From contig NBBA01000020.1 in the NCBI GenBank assembly GCA_002794785.1, forward strand, positions 186,001 through 250,000: 64,000 nt of DNA. The letters are read 5' to 3'. Numbering within the stretch: the stretch's first letter is position 1; every line of letters starts with the position of its first letter. A model generated the notes under the pieces. The model was given only the letters and a program-made list of their open reading frames with translations. It ran no database searches and was not told where the DNA came from. The translations under genes were made by a program, and so were the position numbers. Shown in pieces: positions 23,518 through 35,618 of this stretch. The stretch comes from Coniferiporia sulphurascens. Taxonomy: Eukaryota; Basidiomycota; Agaricomycetes; Hymenochaetales; Hymenochaetaceae.

Positions 23518-26500
23518 ATGTCTGACGGACAGAAACCTAACACTTGTGAGCAAACACGTTTACAAAAATTATCAGGATTAAGAATAATCACTAACGAACT
23601 AAAAATAACATATACACAGTCATCTACTATTGAAGAACTCGAAGAAAAAATCCAAAAAGCCAAAGATAGCAAAAGGTTAGTTGATTTAATAATTCAATGT
23701 AACCTACAACAAATACCTATTAATGGAACGGAACAGCAAATACAAGATCGAATAAACAGGTATGATAATTCTACCAAAGATGAAAAATTAAAAATAAAAG
23801 CTGACTATAAAATGGAATTAACAAACCATGCTAAAGATTTAGGAATATCAGATCAAGGAAAATCATCCGAAATCAGATACCGAATAAGTACATATTTGGG
23901 CATATCAGATCCAAATGAAAAAGAACAATTTAAAATTGACAATCCTTATATTAAGCCAGAACAAGAAGATGATAAGAAAGAAGATGATAAAAAAGAAGAT
24001 AACAAAGAAGAAAACTCCGAAGAATTCAAAAATAACCCATCATGTGAGCCATCAGAACCATCTGAACCTGATGATTCAGATGCTAACGATACTGAGGAAG
24101 ATGAACCGAGTATGGCAACTAAACTCGCGGAACTCCAGAAATTCTTCAACGGAATCGAGAAACTCGATGGGCATAGAAATTACAAACTCTGGAATTACAG
24201 AGTCTGGAATTACAGAGTCTGAAGCGCCATTGAGAGTGCAGGTTATGGTAACTTGCTCATTAACTCCCCAGGAACTAGAGAGACTAGTATATCAAGCGCT
24301 TTATATAATGGCATTATGCGCACTATGCCCAACAAAATACTGGCTTATTATCTTAATTACTCTAAAGATATTCCAGCATTACTCAAAGTGCTTGACGGAT
24401 GATATAACGTCCAGACAACAATTACAAAGGGCTTTAATGAGGCTGCCCTTTTTGATATCAGAGGTCATGTCAGCCATTTCGATGGAACGCTCGATAACCT
24501 CAGCAATAAATATGAGGAACTAATAGCCCAAGGGGTAAAAGTTTCAGAGTTGACATACATATTGGCTATTACGTGGGCAACGCCCAAACAATACCAATAC
24601 GTACTCATGCAGAGTGAGTTATATATTAAAACAATTAATGAAACAAATCCAGACAAAGATGAAATTGAACTAACCCCTCAATTCCTACTAATGGCATTGA
24701 GAAACGCCTTCAAGGGGTGGCATAAAAATCATCAGAGGACAGGAGTGGCAGCTAACCACTTGCCCAAGGATGAGCGGACTCACCCCTATTTCAGGGGCTG
24801 CAGACGCGGTTTTAGCCGCAGAGTACAGCCATGAGGTTGTGGCTATAGAGGCCATGGCGGATATATGCGAGGACGAGGACGAGGGGGATATTCCCCTAAC
24901 CAACAATCACATGTTATTAAGTGCTATAATTGTAACAAGTTAGGGCACTTTAGTCGAGACTGCTGGGCACCAAAAACAGAATGGACAAAGGCAGCTCAAA
25001 AGAAAAAAGAGGACATGAATGATGATAAAGGAAAAGGGAAGGAAACGGGTGCATCAGCGGCACTGACAACAACTGGGGCAAGTGCAGCCCAGGCTAAACA
25101 TACCGCAGCAGCAGCAGCAACAAACATCACATCAAGCTCTCAAATCGAGTTAAGCACCGTAATAGGCCAAGGCGAAACCACCTTCATAACCGAAATCGAT
25201 GACAATGACTTCGACATGGGAGAATTCCCAATATATTCATATAACGACTTCCTTGATGCAATAGGAAACCATGATAGCGCCATGGAAGACATGGATGACA
25301 ATAACTTAGACGTAAGCATTAACGCCATAACAACAAAAGAAATTGCTAACAATGTTTATTCCTCAATGGATATAATTGATACTGGTGCAACAATACATCT
25401 AACACCATATCTAAATCGACTACGAAATACTTACAAAACCGATATTATTACAATAACGGCTGCAAACAAAACAACATTTAATGCAAATATAGTAGGGGAT
25501 CTTAAGCTTTACATCCCCAACAGACACTCGGTAAGTGTCATTATATTATCAAACATATATTACAATCCTAAAATGAATATGACATTAGTCTCTCAAGGAC
25601 TTCTATGTCAAGACGGCTACAAATTTATTTATAAAGAAAATGAATGTACAATAAAGTATCCTAATGGATCTTTATGCAGAAAAATTAAAAACACAAATGG
25701 ATTGTATAGTATATTTAACAACAATGTACAAGCAGCTATGAAAAATGTAACGTTATTTGAACTCCATAAAAAACTGGGACATATAAGCTATGCTTATATT
25801 AAGCGATTACTAAAAGAAGATCAAATTACAAACAATAAAATTTCAAATTACAATGAAGTTCAATGCACAATCTGCCTTGAAGCAAATATAAAAAGAATGC
25901 AAATACCAAAATTACACATTTCCAAGTTAGCAGAAAAATTCGGAGACCATATACATATGGACATATGGGGTCCAGCATCCACACATGCAATAGGAGGATA
26001 TAAATATCTTCCAACACTTGTAGATGATGCTACAAGATGGATAAAAATGATTTTATTAAAAACAAAAGACGAGGGTTTAAACGCTTATACAACTTGGGCC
26101 ACAATGCTCAACACTCAATATAATATAAAAATAAAAATATTACAAAGTGATAACGATACAGTGTTTTTAAGCAAACAATTCACTGAATATTTAGAAAAAT
26201 ATGGAACAATACGAAAGCTGACTGTTCACGATACGCCACAACAAAATGGTGTAGCAGAACGATCACATCAAACAATTCTAAATAATACATGAGTAAATCT
26301 GCTACAAGCAAAACTACCACCCAGTTTATGGGGAGAAGCTGTAAAATACAGTACTTACGTTTACAATAGAACGCCAAAGAGTGCTATTGATTTTAAAACA
26401 CCATACTTTAAAAGATATAACAAAAATTACAACATTGATGATTTAAAAGAATTCGGCCAATATTGCATAATACGTCAAGAAGACATAAACAAACTACAAC

Positions 26501-28374
26501 CAAAAGGAATTTATGCACAATGGCTTGGATTTGACAAAGAAAGTAAAGGTCATAGAACCTATCATAACAGAAAAATTACAATCAAATGGAATTTACAATT
26601 TTTAGATTCTCCACCATCTAAAATTGAAGGGGAGAATACTACAGAAAAATATAATGAACAAATACAAGAATTAACAAAAGAAAGACCATTAAGAACAATA
26701 AAACCAACAAAACGATCACTTGGTCTAAACTTTGACGAACAAAACACAGTTGCCTACCTCACGGAATTTAATCAATTCAATACAGAATTAATAGGCGATC
26801 CAAATTCATATCAACAAGTGATCAATAGAATTGACGCAAATCAGTGGATCACAGCAATGAAAGAAGAAATAAAAACGTTAATCGAAAGATCTACATGGAA
26901 AATCATTGATCCACCAAAAGAAGCAAACATAATCGGAACAAGATTCGTTTACAAAACAAAAAGATTAGCAAATGGAGAAATAGAATGATATAAAGCAAGA
27001 TTAGTAGTACAAGGGTTTGCCCAAAAGGAAGGCATAGATTACTACTCAAATGATACATTCACTCCAGTAGCACAATTAGCTACAGTAAGAACTATATTAA
27101 GTTGGAGCACAACAAACAATTACAAAATTCACCAAATTGATATAAAATCAGCTTACTTATATGGTGAACTAGATAAAAACGAAAATATATATATAAAAGC
27201 ACCACCAGGAAATCTAATCGAAATAAAACCTGGACAAGTTTTAAAATTAAATAAAGCCTTATACAGATTAAAACAAGCAGGCAGACGATGGTATAAAAAA
27301 TTATCAGAAATATTAATTGGAATAGGACTAACACGAGCAGTCCATGACAACGCAGTATTCCTAAGAAAAGTAAAAGGAAAAACAATTCTAATACTTTTCA
27401 TACATGTTGACGACATAATGATATGTGGCTTAAATTTATTAATAATAAAAGCCTTTAAAAATGAAATAGGAAAACATGTAAAATTCACTGATGGAAACGA
27501 TATACACTGGTTACTCGGGATTGAAATCGAAAGAAACCAAGAAGAAAGAATAATAAAACTAAGACAAAAACATTATATTGATAATATCATAGAAAAATAT
27601 AAGTTAAAAGAAGCTGCAACGGTACGAACACCAATGACACCTGGTCAAGTGTTAAAATCACTCGAAAATCCAACTAATGAAGAATTAAACTTCATGAATC
27701 AAATACCTTATATGGATATGGTTGGAGCATTACGATATGCAGCAGATTGTACGAGACCTGATATATCATTCGCAACAGGTCAATTTGCTAGGCATTTGAA
27801 TAAACCTAGTATTGAACACTATAATGCAGTAAAACACTGCTTTAAATATCTAAAAGGAACAAATGATTATTGGTTAATACTCGGAGGAAAAGAACCAATC
27901 GAGTTAATCAGATATACCAACGCTGATGGAATGACACAAGAAGGCCATAAAGCAATATCAGGATATATATTCCAAATAGGAAACGCAACAACATCATGGT
28001 CAAGTAAAAAACAAGAATTAGTGTCACTATCAGTATGTGAAGCTGAACTACAAGCTTTAACTCATGGAGTAAAAGAAGCAATATGGTTAAGAAGACTGGT
28101 TGAAGAGGTACTGCAGACCTTGGATACACCTACGAAAATATTATGTGATAATCAAGCAGCCATAACTATAGTAAATTCAACAGAACAAAAATATACTCAA
28201 CAAACAAAACATATTGATATACGAAAAGATTTCTTATGAGATTATATTGAAAATGAAACCATATCAGTTTCATATATTCCAACTGGACAGCAAAAGGCTG
28301 ATATTATGATGAAAGTGCTAACGATCAAATTAATCAAATGTTTTACAAGTCTACTCCACCTAGTAAAAGTTTGA
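23518..28374 (+). pseudogene. copia gag-pol polyprotein, six TGA interruptions
   Basis: One reading frame of 1619 codons carries everything, with no frameshift. Gag begins MSDGQKPNTCEQTR and its first 135 residues look like SAP-type helix repeats (for example AKDLGISDQGKSSEI), then an acidic-lysine stretch and a UBN2-like region. The nucleocapsid has an RG-rich run and one zinc knuckle, CYNCNKLGHFSRDC. The protease motif is DTGAT. GAG-pre-integrase has LHKKLGHISYAYIKR, and the integrase has HMDIWGP, LQSDNDTVF and QQNGVAERSHQ. The reverse transcriptase carries SAYLYGELD and FIHVDDIMI (His where Tyr is usual in YVDD), and RNase H carries YTNAD and CDNQAAI. In-frame stops at 24220, 24400, 24832, 26290, 26986 and 28237 are all TGA. 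A 15-bp unit at about 24190-24219 is tandemly doubled. Confidence 0.93.
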
Positions 28375-28381
28375 AGGGGAG
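28374..28381 (+). other. Polypurine tract
   Basis: AAGGGGAG directly before the 3' LTR, the expected plus-strand primer. It starts on the last base of the gag-pol stop codon. Confidence 0.75.
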
Positions 28382-28639
28382 TATTAGATAAATATAACGA
28401 ACAACATAAATATAGTACGTGGTCATATGAACAACCACCTTACTAAGTGAATGATAACGCAATGATAACACCATACAATATAGGAGCTAGATAGTTATAG
28501 TAGTACTAGCCCACGGAACGTGTATATAAGGGGAGCTGGTCTCGCCCTAGAAATACATCAGTTTACGCTGATAACTCACCTTCACCTCTACTTCACCACT
28601 GCACCTCATCGTCTACCACAACGTGTGTAGATTTTAAGA
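28382..28639 (+). repeat. 3' LTR of the copia element
   Basis: 258 bp, same length as the 5' LTR with no indels. The ten differences are all transitions, nine of them at CpG, TpG or CpA sites. Confidence 0.93.
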
Positions 28640-28644
28640 GTTGC

Positions 28645-28718
28645 GTTATCATTCTCTTAGTAAGATGAGTGTCCATATGACCACCTTTATTTATATTGTT
28701 CATTATATTTATTTAATA
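28645..28718 (-). repeat. Old solo LTR of the copia family, right part
   Basis: Reverse complement of the first 75 or so bases of the LTR (ends ATTTATTTAATA, mirroring TATTAGATAAAT). Together with 23011-23190 it rebuilds a 254-bp LTR, nearly the full 258 bp. Confidence 0.8.
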
Positions 28719-29900
28719 CCACGGACATCTGGTTACTACTTAGACTCAGAGTAAACCATGAATTGATACATGGGTTTTGGATTTCCCATGATAGAAGTGC
28801 CTCCGTAATTGGCGAATAATATATCACGGCTATGTAAAGACACAGGCTGCGGCCAACATTTTGTCACAGTGGTGAGGTGACTGAGGTCAGTGGACACTGT
28901 GGACTCGTTCTCAACCTCGCAGCCTTTGCAGATGATTTGCCATGTTCTCTAGTTCGGCCAGAAATTGTGGTAGTGAATGAGTTAGGGTGTAGTTGTTGAA
29001 GTTTGAGCTCGATGCCGAAACGGCGTCGGAGTTTGAAATATTTTTCGTAGTTTTTTCCCTGCTTGTATGCGCTCGGTTTCCCTCGCGTGATTATCTACTG
29101 GTTACAAAATATCTACGTTGGTGTACGGAAAGCATTTGAAAGCGCCGCAAATTGCTGAAAACCAACAGTAGTTAGAGCATGGGAGATAGTACACTTCGCC
29201 AATGTCTTGGACGTTTTGAAGTCGCTGGAAAGTTGTATCGGCGGCCGACCTCTATGTTTAGGGCCGAAAGTACCGCTTACTAAGCGCACGTGGTTGCCAC
29301 AACTGTGAGACGCATCGCGTCGATCATCGGAATCAATGTCACCGCGACATATCACTTATTATGGTGCGGCATTCCATATGAGTCTCATCTTTAAGTTGCT
29401 GTATCCCTTGGCTCGGAATGAATACTAGGGCATACAGTACCGTCTTTCAGACCGTATGTGTCAATTCTGTTTTCTTGGGATCTGTAGAAGTCTATACACA
29501 CCCAGTACAGCGATAACGTACTGATAATTGATGTGTAGCTACCTGTACGCGCTACACACATAATTAGTTCATACACTATGCGTGCCCGTGAACATTGGCT
29601 ACTCACATCAGTACTGTGATAATGTACTGAGGAGATTCCTGCACGGACCGTTTGACTATATGCTAGGAACTATACGGTTGACAGGGAAATTTACATAAGC
29701 GGGAGGGGAACAAGAGAGCTGATGGAGACATATACTAATAAAGAAGAAAGATCTCCTTACAATTCCAACACGATGGTGCAAGTATCTCGGTGAAAAAGCA
29801 AAAGGTAGGTATCAAAGCTTCATCTTATGCCAAGCTGGTTGCAATATATGAATAAAAGAAAAATTATTGTCCGAAGAGAAAAATCCGGCCTTCCTCGCGG
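28719..29900. other. Intergenic, nothing recognised
   Basis: Lies between the LTR cluster and the 3' end of DUF6533 copy e. Minus-strand open frames at 29113-29355 and 29391-29606 are not recognisable. Confidence 0.35.
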
Positions 29901-31740
29901 TCAGTTATCCCATACTCTTGAGCTATCAAAATCTTCAGAACCAGATGGTGCAGCGTGTTGGAATTCAAGGGTGGCGAGAGTAGTCTGGACTTGCTTGTCC
30001 GATGCTGCCTCACGTAGATTTAAGATCATGCGGGCCGTAATTATAGAATGAAGAGCTCGTTGCGGACTGTTTGTCGGCGGTGTTAGGTTTCGATTTACGG
30101 AAAAGCTTCGAGTTTTACTTACATCATTATAAGATTGTAGAAGTTTCCCTGAGTACAGTGTTAATAATTAGCACGAGCAGCGAAAAGAGCAAGTTGTCCG
30201 GCTGGAAAACATTCACATCAAAAATTTCGCCTGGCTTTCGAAGACAGATGACGAAGTTTGCTGTGGTCAGAGCTGTTGGATCGGCCGGGAACCTTCAGCG
30301 GTTTTCTTTTTAGTGATTGAACTGTTTCCCGTACCAAAAAGCAACACAAAGTACAGCGCGCCTGATCGCCACCACTGGTGTAAGTAGGGTTATCGGTTGA
30401 GTAATATAACACCCACCATCTCTGTAGAATGTCGTAAAGAGTGAGCCTTGATTCCCGCGTTCACTCCCTGATTCGATGTCAGCATTACCACCCAGAGGAT
30501 TCAGCAACGGACCCAACAGTATGCGACGCCCTTCCAGAATGTCATGAGCATGACAGCTACAACTTAAGTGTGAGGACGAATGAAGAGCCCATAGAGTGTA
30601 TGAGGACATACCAAACTCGAAGACCATTAGCATACCAAATCCTATGGAATTGGGTCTGGTGTTGATGTGCAAAAGAAGGCATGGCGGGAGGCCCGGAGTG
30701 GGCGATGCTATGAGGTCTGTCAATATCTTATGTAATGATGAAAAGTTTGGTGCACACCGAATAGGAGATCCTCTCCCAGGACAAGCACGGCAATTGTCAC
30801 GAGAAAACCGACCTTCGCAAGACCAAAGTGAAATGGAGTTCATTATACAATAAAGCAAAGAAGGGCCAAGCCTCACTGATAAAATTGACGCAAGAAGCAG
30901 GAGGATACGTCGTGACTTCCCCCATAGTGCGTATACACGAAGTACCATGATGACTGCCGATTAGGAAGGTGTTATAAATAATCTGCGTTTCATACGTTTT
31001 GGGCGTACCCTCGGCGATGACGATGCCACATATGGATAAGTCTGGCGGAGCTTTAGTCCTCATCACATCCATATACACGTACAGGTACTCACAGTTGTGT
31101 ATGTGATAGAGCTCTTTACATCGCTATTTTCCTTGATTAAAAACGTATACTTGAGACGTAACATTCGCACATACTTGGATGTCCAAACCTGGTTTGATGA
31201 AATCTGTGACGTTGGAAGTAATACGGTTAAAAAGAAACCCAATAACTAAGAACCGCTAACAACTAACAAACTAATGCGGTAGTGGATGCCGCAAAACCCA
31301 GATATCTTGTCGCAAAAAATAAGATTTTTGTGCTGCTCCATTTCGAGTACCAAACAAGGTCAACCTGGACGGAAAAGTAAATGAGTGCTCGACTTGGACA
31401 ACGGGAATTTGCGGTAAACCTCTCCACTGAACGTAATCGCATAGTCATATAGCTTGAGATATGTCGTAAGATATACTATGGTCTAATTTATAGAGTACGT
31501 GACCTACTAGCAACCCAGCGCTGACAACTGGGATGCAATGTACAGTACACATCAACAGGACCGCTTCGTGAGAGAGAAAGAAAGCTGCTCACACGAAGAA
31601 TACTAAAAAGCAGTCGAACGATTAAGCGTGATTGCTTAAGGGAGATAATCAAAAGGGCTGACTTGGATAGCTTGACTTTCTTCCGCGTATACGACGGATG
31701 TACTACGCAGTACCTCCAAACTTGTCGCGGCAAAAGCCAT
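29901..31740 (-). CDS. DUF6533 multi-span membrane protein, copy e
   Basis: Starts at 31740 with the longest N-terminus of the set (MAFAATSLEVLRSTSVV, then YAEESQAIQ). The microexon is 31593-31602 (TATTCTTCGT) with good TTTTTAG and GTGAGC borders. Further exons give VSAGLL, LYDYAITFSGE, VDLVWYSKWSSTKILFFATR, YFIKPGLDIQ, RCKELYHIHN, LSICGIVIAE, VLRVYALWGKSRRILLLLAS, GFLVTIAVLVLGEDLLFG, NSIGFGMLMVFEFG, AVMLMTFWKGVAY, SLFTTFYRDG, ALYFVLLFG and PQRALHSIITARMILNLREA. The tail ends GSEDFDSSRVWDN at 29901. All checked junctions keep frame. Exon 15 is extended by 21 nt relative to copies c and d. It is the nearest DUF6533 copy to the right of the retrotransposon. Confidence 0.77.
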
Positions 31741-32599
31741 TTGATAAACGTACTGTGGAAAAGTCACAAGTCATGACACCCGAAACTTGAGTCTTTTATA
31801 TGCATGCATTCAATTCTATCCCTGAGATGAGAGCCGAGGACTGGAGCAAATTAAAAGTTGTAAAACCTTTGACACTTCCATGTCTCCGGATTGACTTGGA
31901 ACTTGATCCCTCGCTTATGACTCCAAGTCGTCAAGGCCGGGTGTCGGAATGGATCCAAGCCCGAACTAATCACTTCCGCGACGGTGATGAGCCCTTAAAT
32001 GAAGTGATTCTGTATGCGCAGTCGGTAGAAAGGAGTGCCGGGCTCATTAAAGTAGCACTGGCACAAGTGAGGCTGAGCATAATCATCGGTCGGCGCATGT
32101 ATAACTTAAGCGGAACTTGGAAGATACGATCGGCAATCAGACGAATCTCCTTCAGCGCCACCGGATAAAAGCAAAAGCGGAAATGTGTAGGTAAGCACTC
32201 ATTTGTCAGCATTTGAATTTTTACAGTGCGTACTGTACATGGCGGTCCAATCGTATGAAATGCAAAGTTAATAGTTCCATTGGGTCCGTTTTAAAAATTT
32301 CAGTCTATTTATTTTTCTGAGGGAAGGCAAGCCAGTACCAAAGAAACCGCTGCCGTATTGCTTTGTCCACAAGAAGCCCGTAGTAAACGGGAATACCATT
32401 TTTTAATTATTTTGAAATTTGGTTGCAGCATCTCTCTCTATTTTCCCCGCAAGGTTCGGGGTCATGATCTCGTGTTGTTATTCGGTTCCAAAATCTCATG
32501 CTGTGAGTTCTTGGGAAAACCGTGATTTTACCGCGGCCCTAAGTCGGATTTGTATTAAACAGGGATACGGAAGGCAACGCCTCCGATGAATCTCTGAAC
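31741..32599. other. Intergenic, one unrecognised ORF
   Basis: A 122-codon plus-strand open frame (31800-32168, beginning MHAFNSIPEMRAEDW) is present. I do not recognise it, and the opposite strand is also open (31970-32212), so coding status is doubtful. Confidence 0.3.
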
Positions 32600-33990
32600 G
32601 TGATGCCATCAATAGAGGCCAAATATCGGACCACCATCACGCAGGAGCGTATCTAGCTGAGTTATCCTCACGTTAATAACTTGAACCATGAGCGACGCTT
32701 TTCCAGAGCTTCGGAGGAACGCATAAGGTGCTTTGAAATTTGAGGGAAGACGTACCACACTCAAAGTGTCAAATTCAACAGGATACAGTGAAAGGAGGAT
32801 ATGAGATGTGAAAGGATATCTGTATGTAAAGTAGATCATTAGATACGTCTTCTAGATACGTCGCCACTAATCGCACTCCCTGGCTTTGGACCATCAAATT
32901 CAGAATAGCTCGCCGCATTGATCGGAGGTCCACGAACTTCCATGAAACCCGTCTATTTAAGCGTGGTACCGGATGACGGAGTGGACATTCAGCGGGAGAC
33001 GCTGAAGATTTTTACGTTAAGTTACGTCGTGACTTTTGGGAAGTCATTCCGGCACCACCCATTTTCTGAAAGGGGGGTTGAAAAAAGCTTTAGCGCAAAA
33101 AAAAAACTTACAAACAAACGGTGCATCATTTTTGTAGCCCTACAGTATGGGAGTAAGTGGAATTTTTAGAAAAGGAGATGCGATGCCGAAAATACCGATG
33201 CGACCTGGAGGGAGTATCAACCGCTTTTCTCAGAATATTAATACGCAACACAGATGACTTTTGATCGAGTGACTCCGCTTACTTGAGCATATATCATAGG
33301 ACTATATCGCAAAGCAAACTTCGTGTTCACGTGGAGAGATATTGCACGGGTTACATACATGTATACACATCACCAAGCTGCTTGCACTGCTGAATTCCGC
33401 ATGAAGTCTAGGAGTCAGGGGATTACATAAGAAGTTGCGCAACGTACCTGTCTACCCCGGTCAGATTTGACTACTAGGTCTGTAATTCAAAATAATACGT
33501 AAGTACAACATAACAGAAGGATGACCGTTTTATCTGACAAAGGAGCCCGGCCATAGAAGTCACAAGTCCCAAATATCTTGTCGCAAAAAAAATCTTTCCA
33601 GAGATCCATTTGGAATACCAGATGAATTAACCTGACGATGAAAGTAAACGAGCGCCAAAACTAAGTGTGAAAAAATAAAAAGCTAACCTCCTCGCTGATC
33701 GTAATGAGGTAGTCATATACCTGAAAAACAAAGCCAATCATGACTAAATCGTATCTTTCGGGGTAGAAAGTGAGTTACCAGTATCGCAATGCTGGCAACT
33801 AGTGATTCCAACACAAGCTAGCACCGAGGTTCATGTGTTGAAGACATAGTTTCTCGTACATGTCGTATACTTCAGAGCAAAAAAAAGATCAGGTTCTGTT
33901 CAGCAAGTGGAATAGTTAATTTGCTTACCTGGACTATTTGGCTCTCCAGACCTCTGCGTACTGAACAACCTCATATAACGATTTTGATGT
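32600..33990 (-). pseudogene. DUF6533 family copy f, frameshifted
   Basis: Retains the family layout in part: an exon ending in codons for QIVQ with a GTAAGC donor, the microexon at 33860-33869 (TATACGACAT), a 20-nt exon coding IAIL, and VYDYLITISEE. The next exon, which should read NLIWYSKW-SGKI-FFATRYLGL, has lost one base near its start plus a codon, so the frame breaks. No ATG lies in frame with exon 1. I could not find the RVYALWG exon, while the FECGT and LLRDG exons remain near 32750 and 32640. The 3' limit is approximate because the last exon was not found. Confidence 0.65.
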
Positions 33991-35618
33991 ACTAGCCGTC
34001 TCCATCTGACTAAGAAAGAAAATAGTAGCGAGGACGGCTGAGCTAAAACTGTCACTTATACTGTATACCGTATCACAATGTCGATATACCATCAGATTGC
34101 GAGTTCAAAGTAAGTCCTTTTTTGCTAATTAAGACTCAAAAGTCGGAGCCAGCTTTGAATCGGCTCCGGTACCAGATTGTGAAGTTTTTTGCACCCTGTA
34201 AGACCTTGGGTATCGAGGCTGGAGCGATCCCCGTAAGCCCGAGGGAGGCCAATTAGACTCCAGAAAATCACGCCGACATCTATACAAGCAATTAAAGTGA
34301 ACGCCGATTCCGTCGGACCCATTGATTGTTGTATGGCCGACTGCACAACTCAAAAACCGAAGAAAAGTGATTCCTAAACGACTAGCTGCAGTCGCAAGGT
34401 GAAGGAAAGTCAGGGAGAAAAGAGAAATCGTCACCCAATTAATGATAGTGGCGAATTCGACGCTTTATGTTTTCCGTAAGCCAAAGCCCTCTAGCCACAA
34501 AGTCATTATCGTTCTATAACCTGATTAATGCCGCCAAAATAGAAATAATTTGAGTACCCGTGAGCCAAAAACAAAAACATCACTGCTAAAAAGACGTCGA
34601 TTCGTCAACACACCTGAGGGGAAAAAAGTATCCACCTGGTCTATTTTGTGTTCTTTTCCGATATGGAAGAACAGATATCCATTTAATCGCGTGGCCCATA
34701 CGGCTCCTTGTGAAGGCCGTATCCATTCACGCAATACTTCACGACCGCCGGGACCCAAATGAGCCATTTTCTTGAAGAAGGCATTAACCGCTCAAGTAAC
34801 GTAGCAACCCGAAAAGACTGTGTTTGATCAAAAAAGGCATGGAAGGAGAGGGCTTAGAGCACCGCGATCCTAGTGAGTCATATCTAGCCTCCGGAGATGT
34901 GATTTTGCCTTCTGCAGGAAAGCTGATGCTTTTCGGATAGATCAATCAGGGAAACGGACATTCACAGAGCCCGTGTCGAGTCGTTGCTTCTGCACATTTC
35001 ATTTATCGGCTTGAGCACGTCCGGTCACTAGCGCTTGGATCTGTGTCTCTGTTTGTTGCAAAAATGCGATACAACGAAGCACAGCATGCTCGCACAGGCA
35101 CAGCAAGAGAAAGAGCTGTGAGGACTCAGAAGTTGCTGGAGTTCATGCAAGATTGTTCCGTGCAACGCTTTGAGAATAGAGGCCGTGCCAAGGCTGTTGG
35201 ATTATGCCAATCTGTTAAATGAATTCTGAAATCAGGACGAAAAACAGATATCGCGTAGAGGGATGATGCAACGAACGGGAAGGAAAGCTTCTTTGGCTTG
35301 TTTTGTAATATTACATAATCATGCTGTTTTTAAGCGCTTGTGTCTTGTGAAGATTTCGAAAGGCATGAAGGTAAAAGGGGAGGAGTGAGAAAAGAAAAGA
35401 AGTCATCTCGGAGCGAACACGTCCGTATAACTGGGCGCACGGAAGCTTAACGGAAGGTGAGTAATCCCGTCCTAACTGGCCATTGCCTCCCCGTCTTTAA
35501 GATCAGTTTGAATTATTCCTTTCTATTCAGAAGAGTGTCCGTCAGGAAGCAGACCCAGAGTATCGTGATGGTCTGAGTCAACGACTGTATATCTAGAATA
35601 CAATATATACTTTTATCT
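33991..35618. other. Gene-poor stretch before the allantoinase gene
   Basis: Open frames at 34125-34434 (-) and 34525-34767 (both strands) have no recognisable product. From about 34800 to 35600 I see no ORF, repeat or RNA gene. Confidence 0.35.

Larger units (their letters stand above)
23191..28639 (+). mobile_element. Ty1/copia LTR retrotransposon, complete but mutated
   Basis: A 5449-bp element with two 258-bp LTRs, a primer-binding site, a gag-pol frame and a polypurine tract. The 5-bp target duplication GTTGC is present at 23186-23190 and 28640-28644. Domain order gag, protease, integrase, reverse transcriptase, RNase H places it in Ty1/copia. It is inserted in opposite orientation inside an older solo LTR of the same family. 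Six in-frame TGA codons make this copy non-autonomous. Confidence 0.95.
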
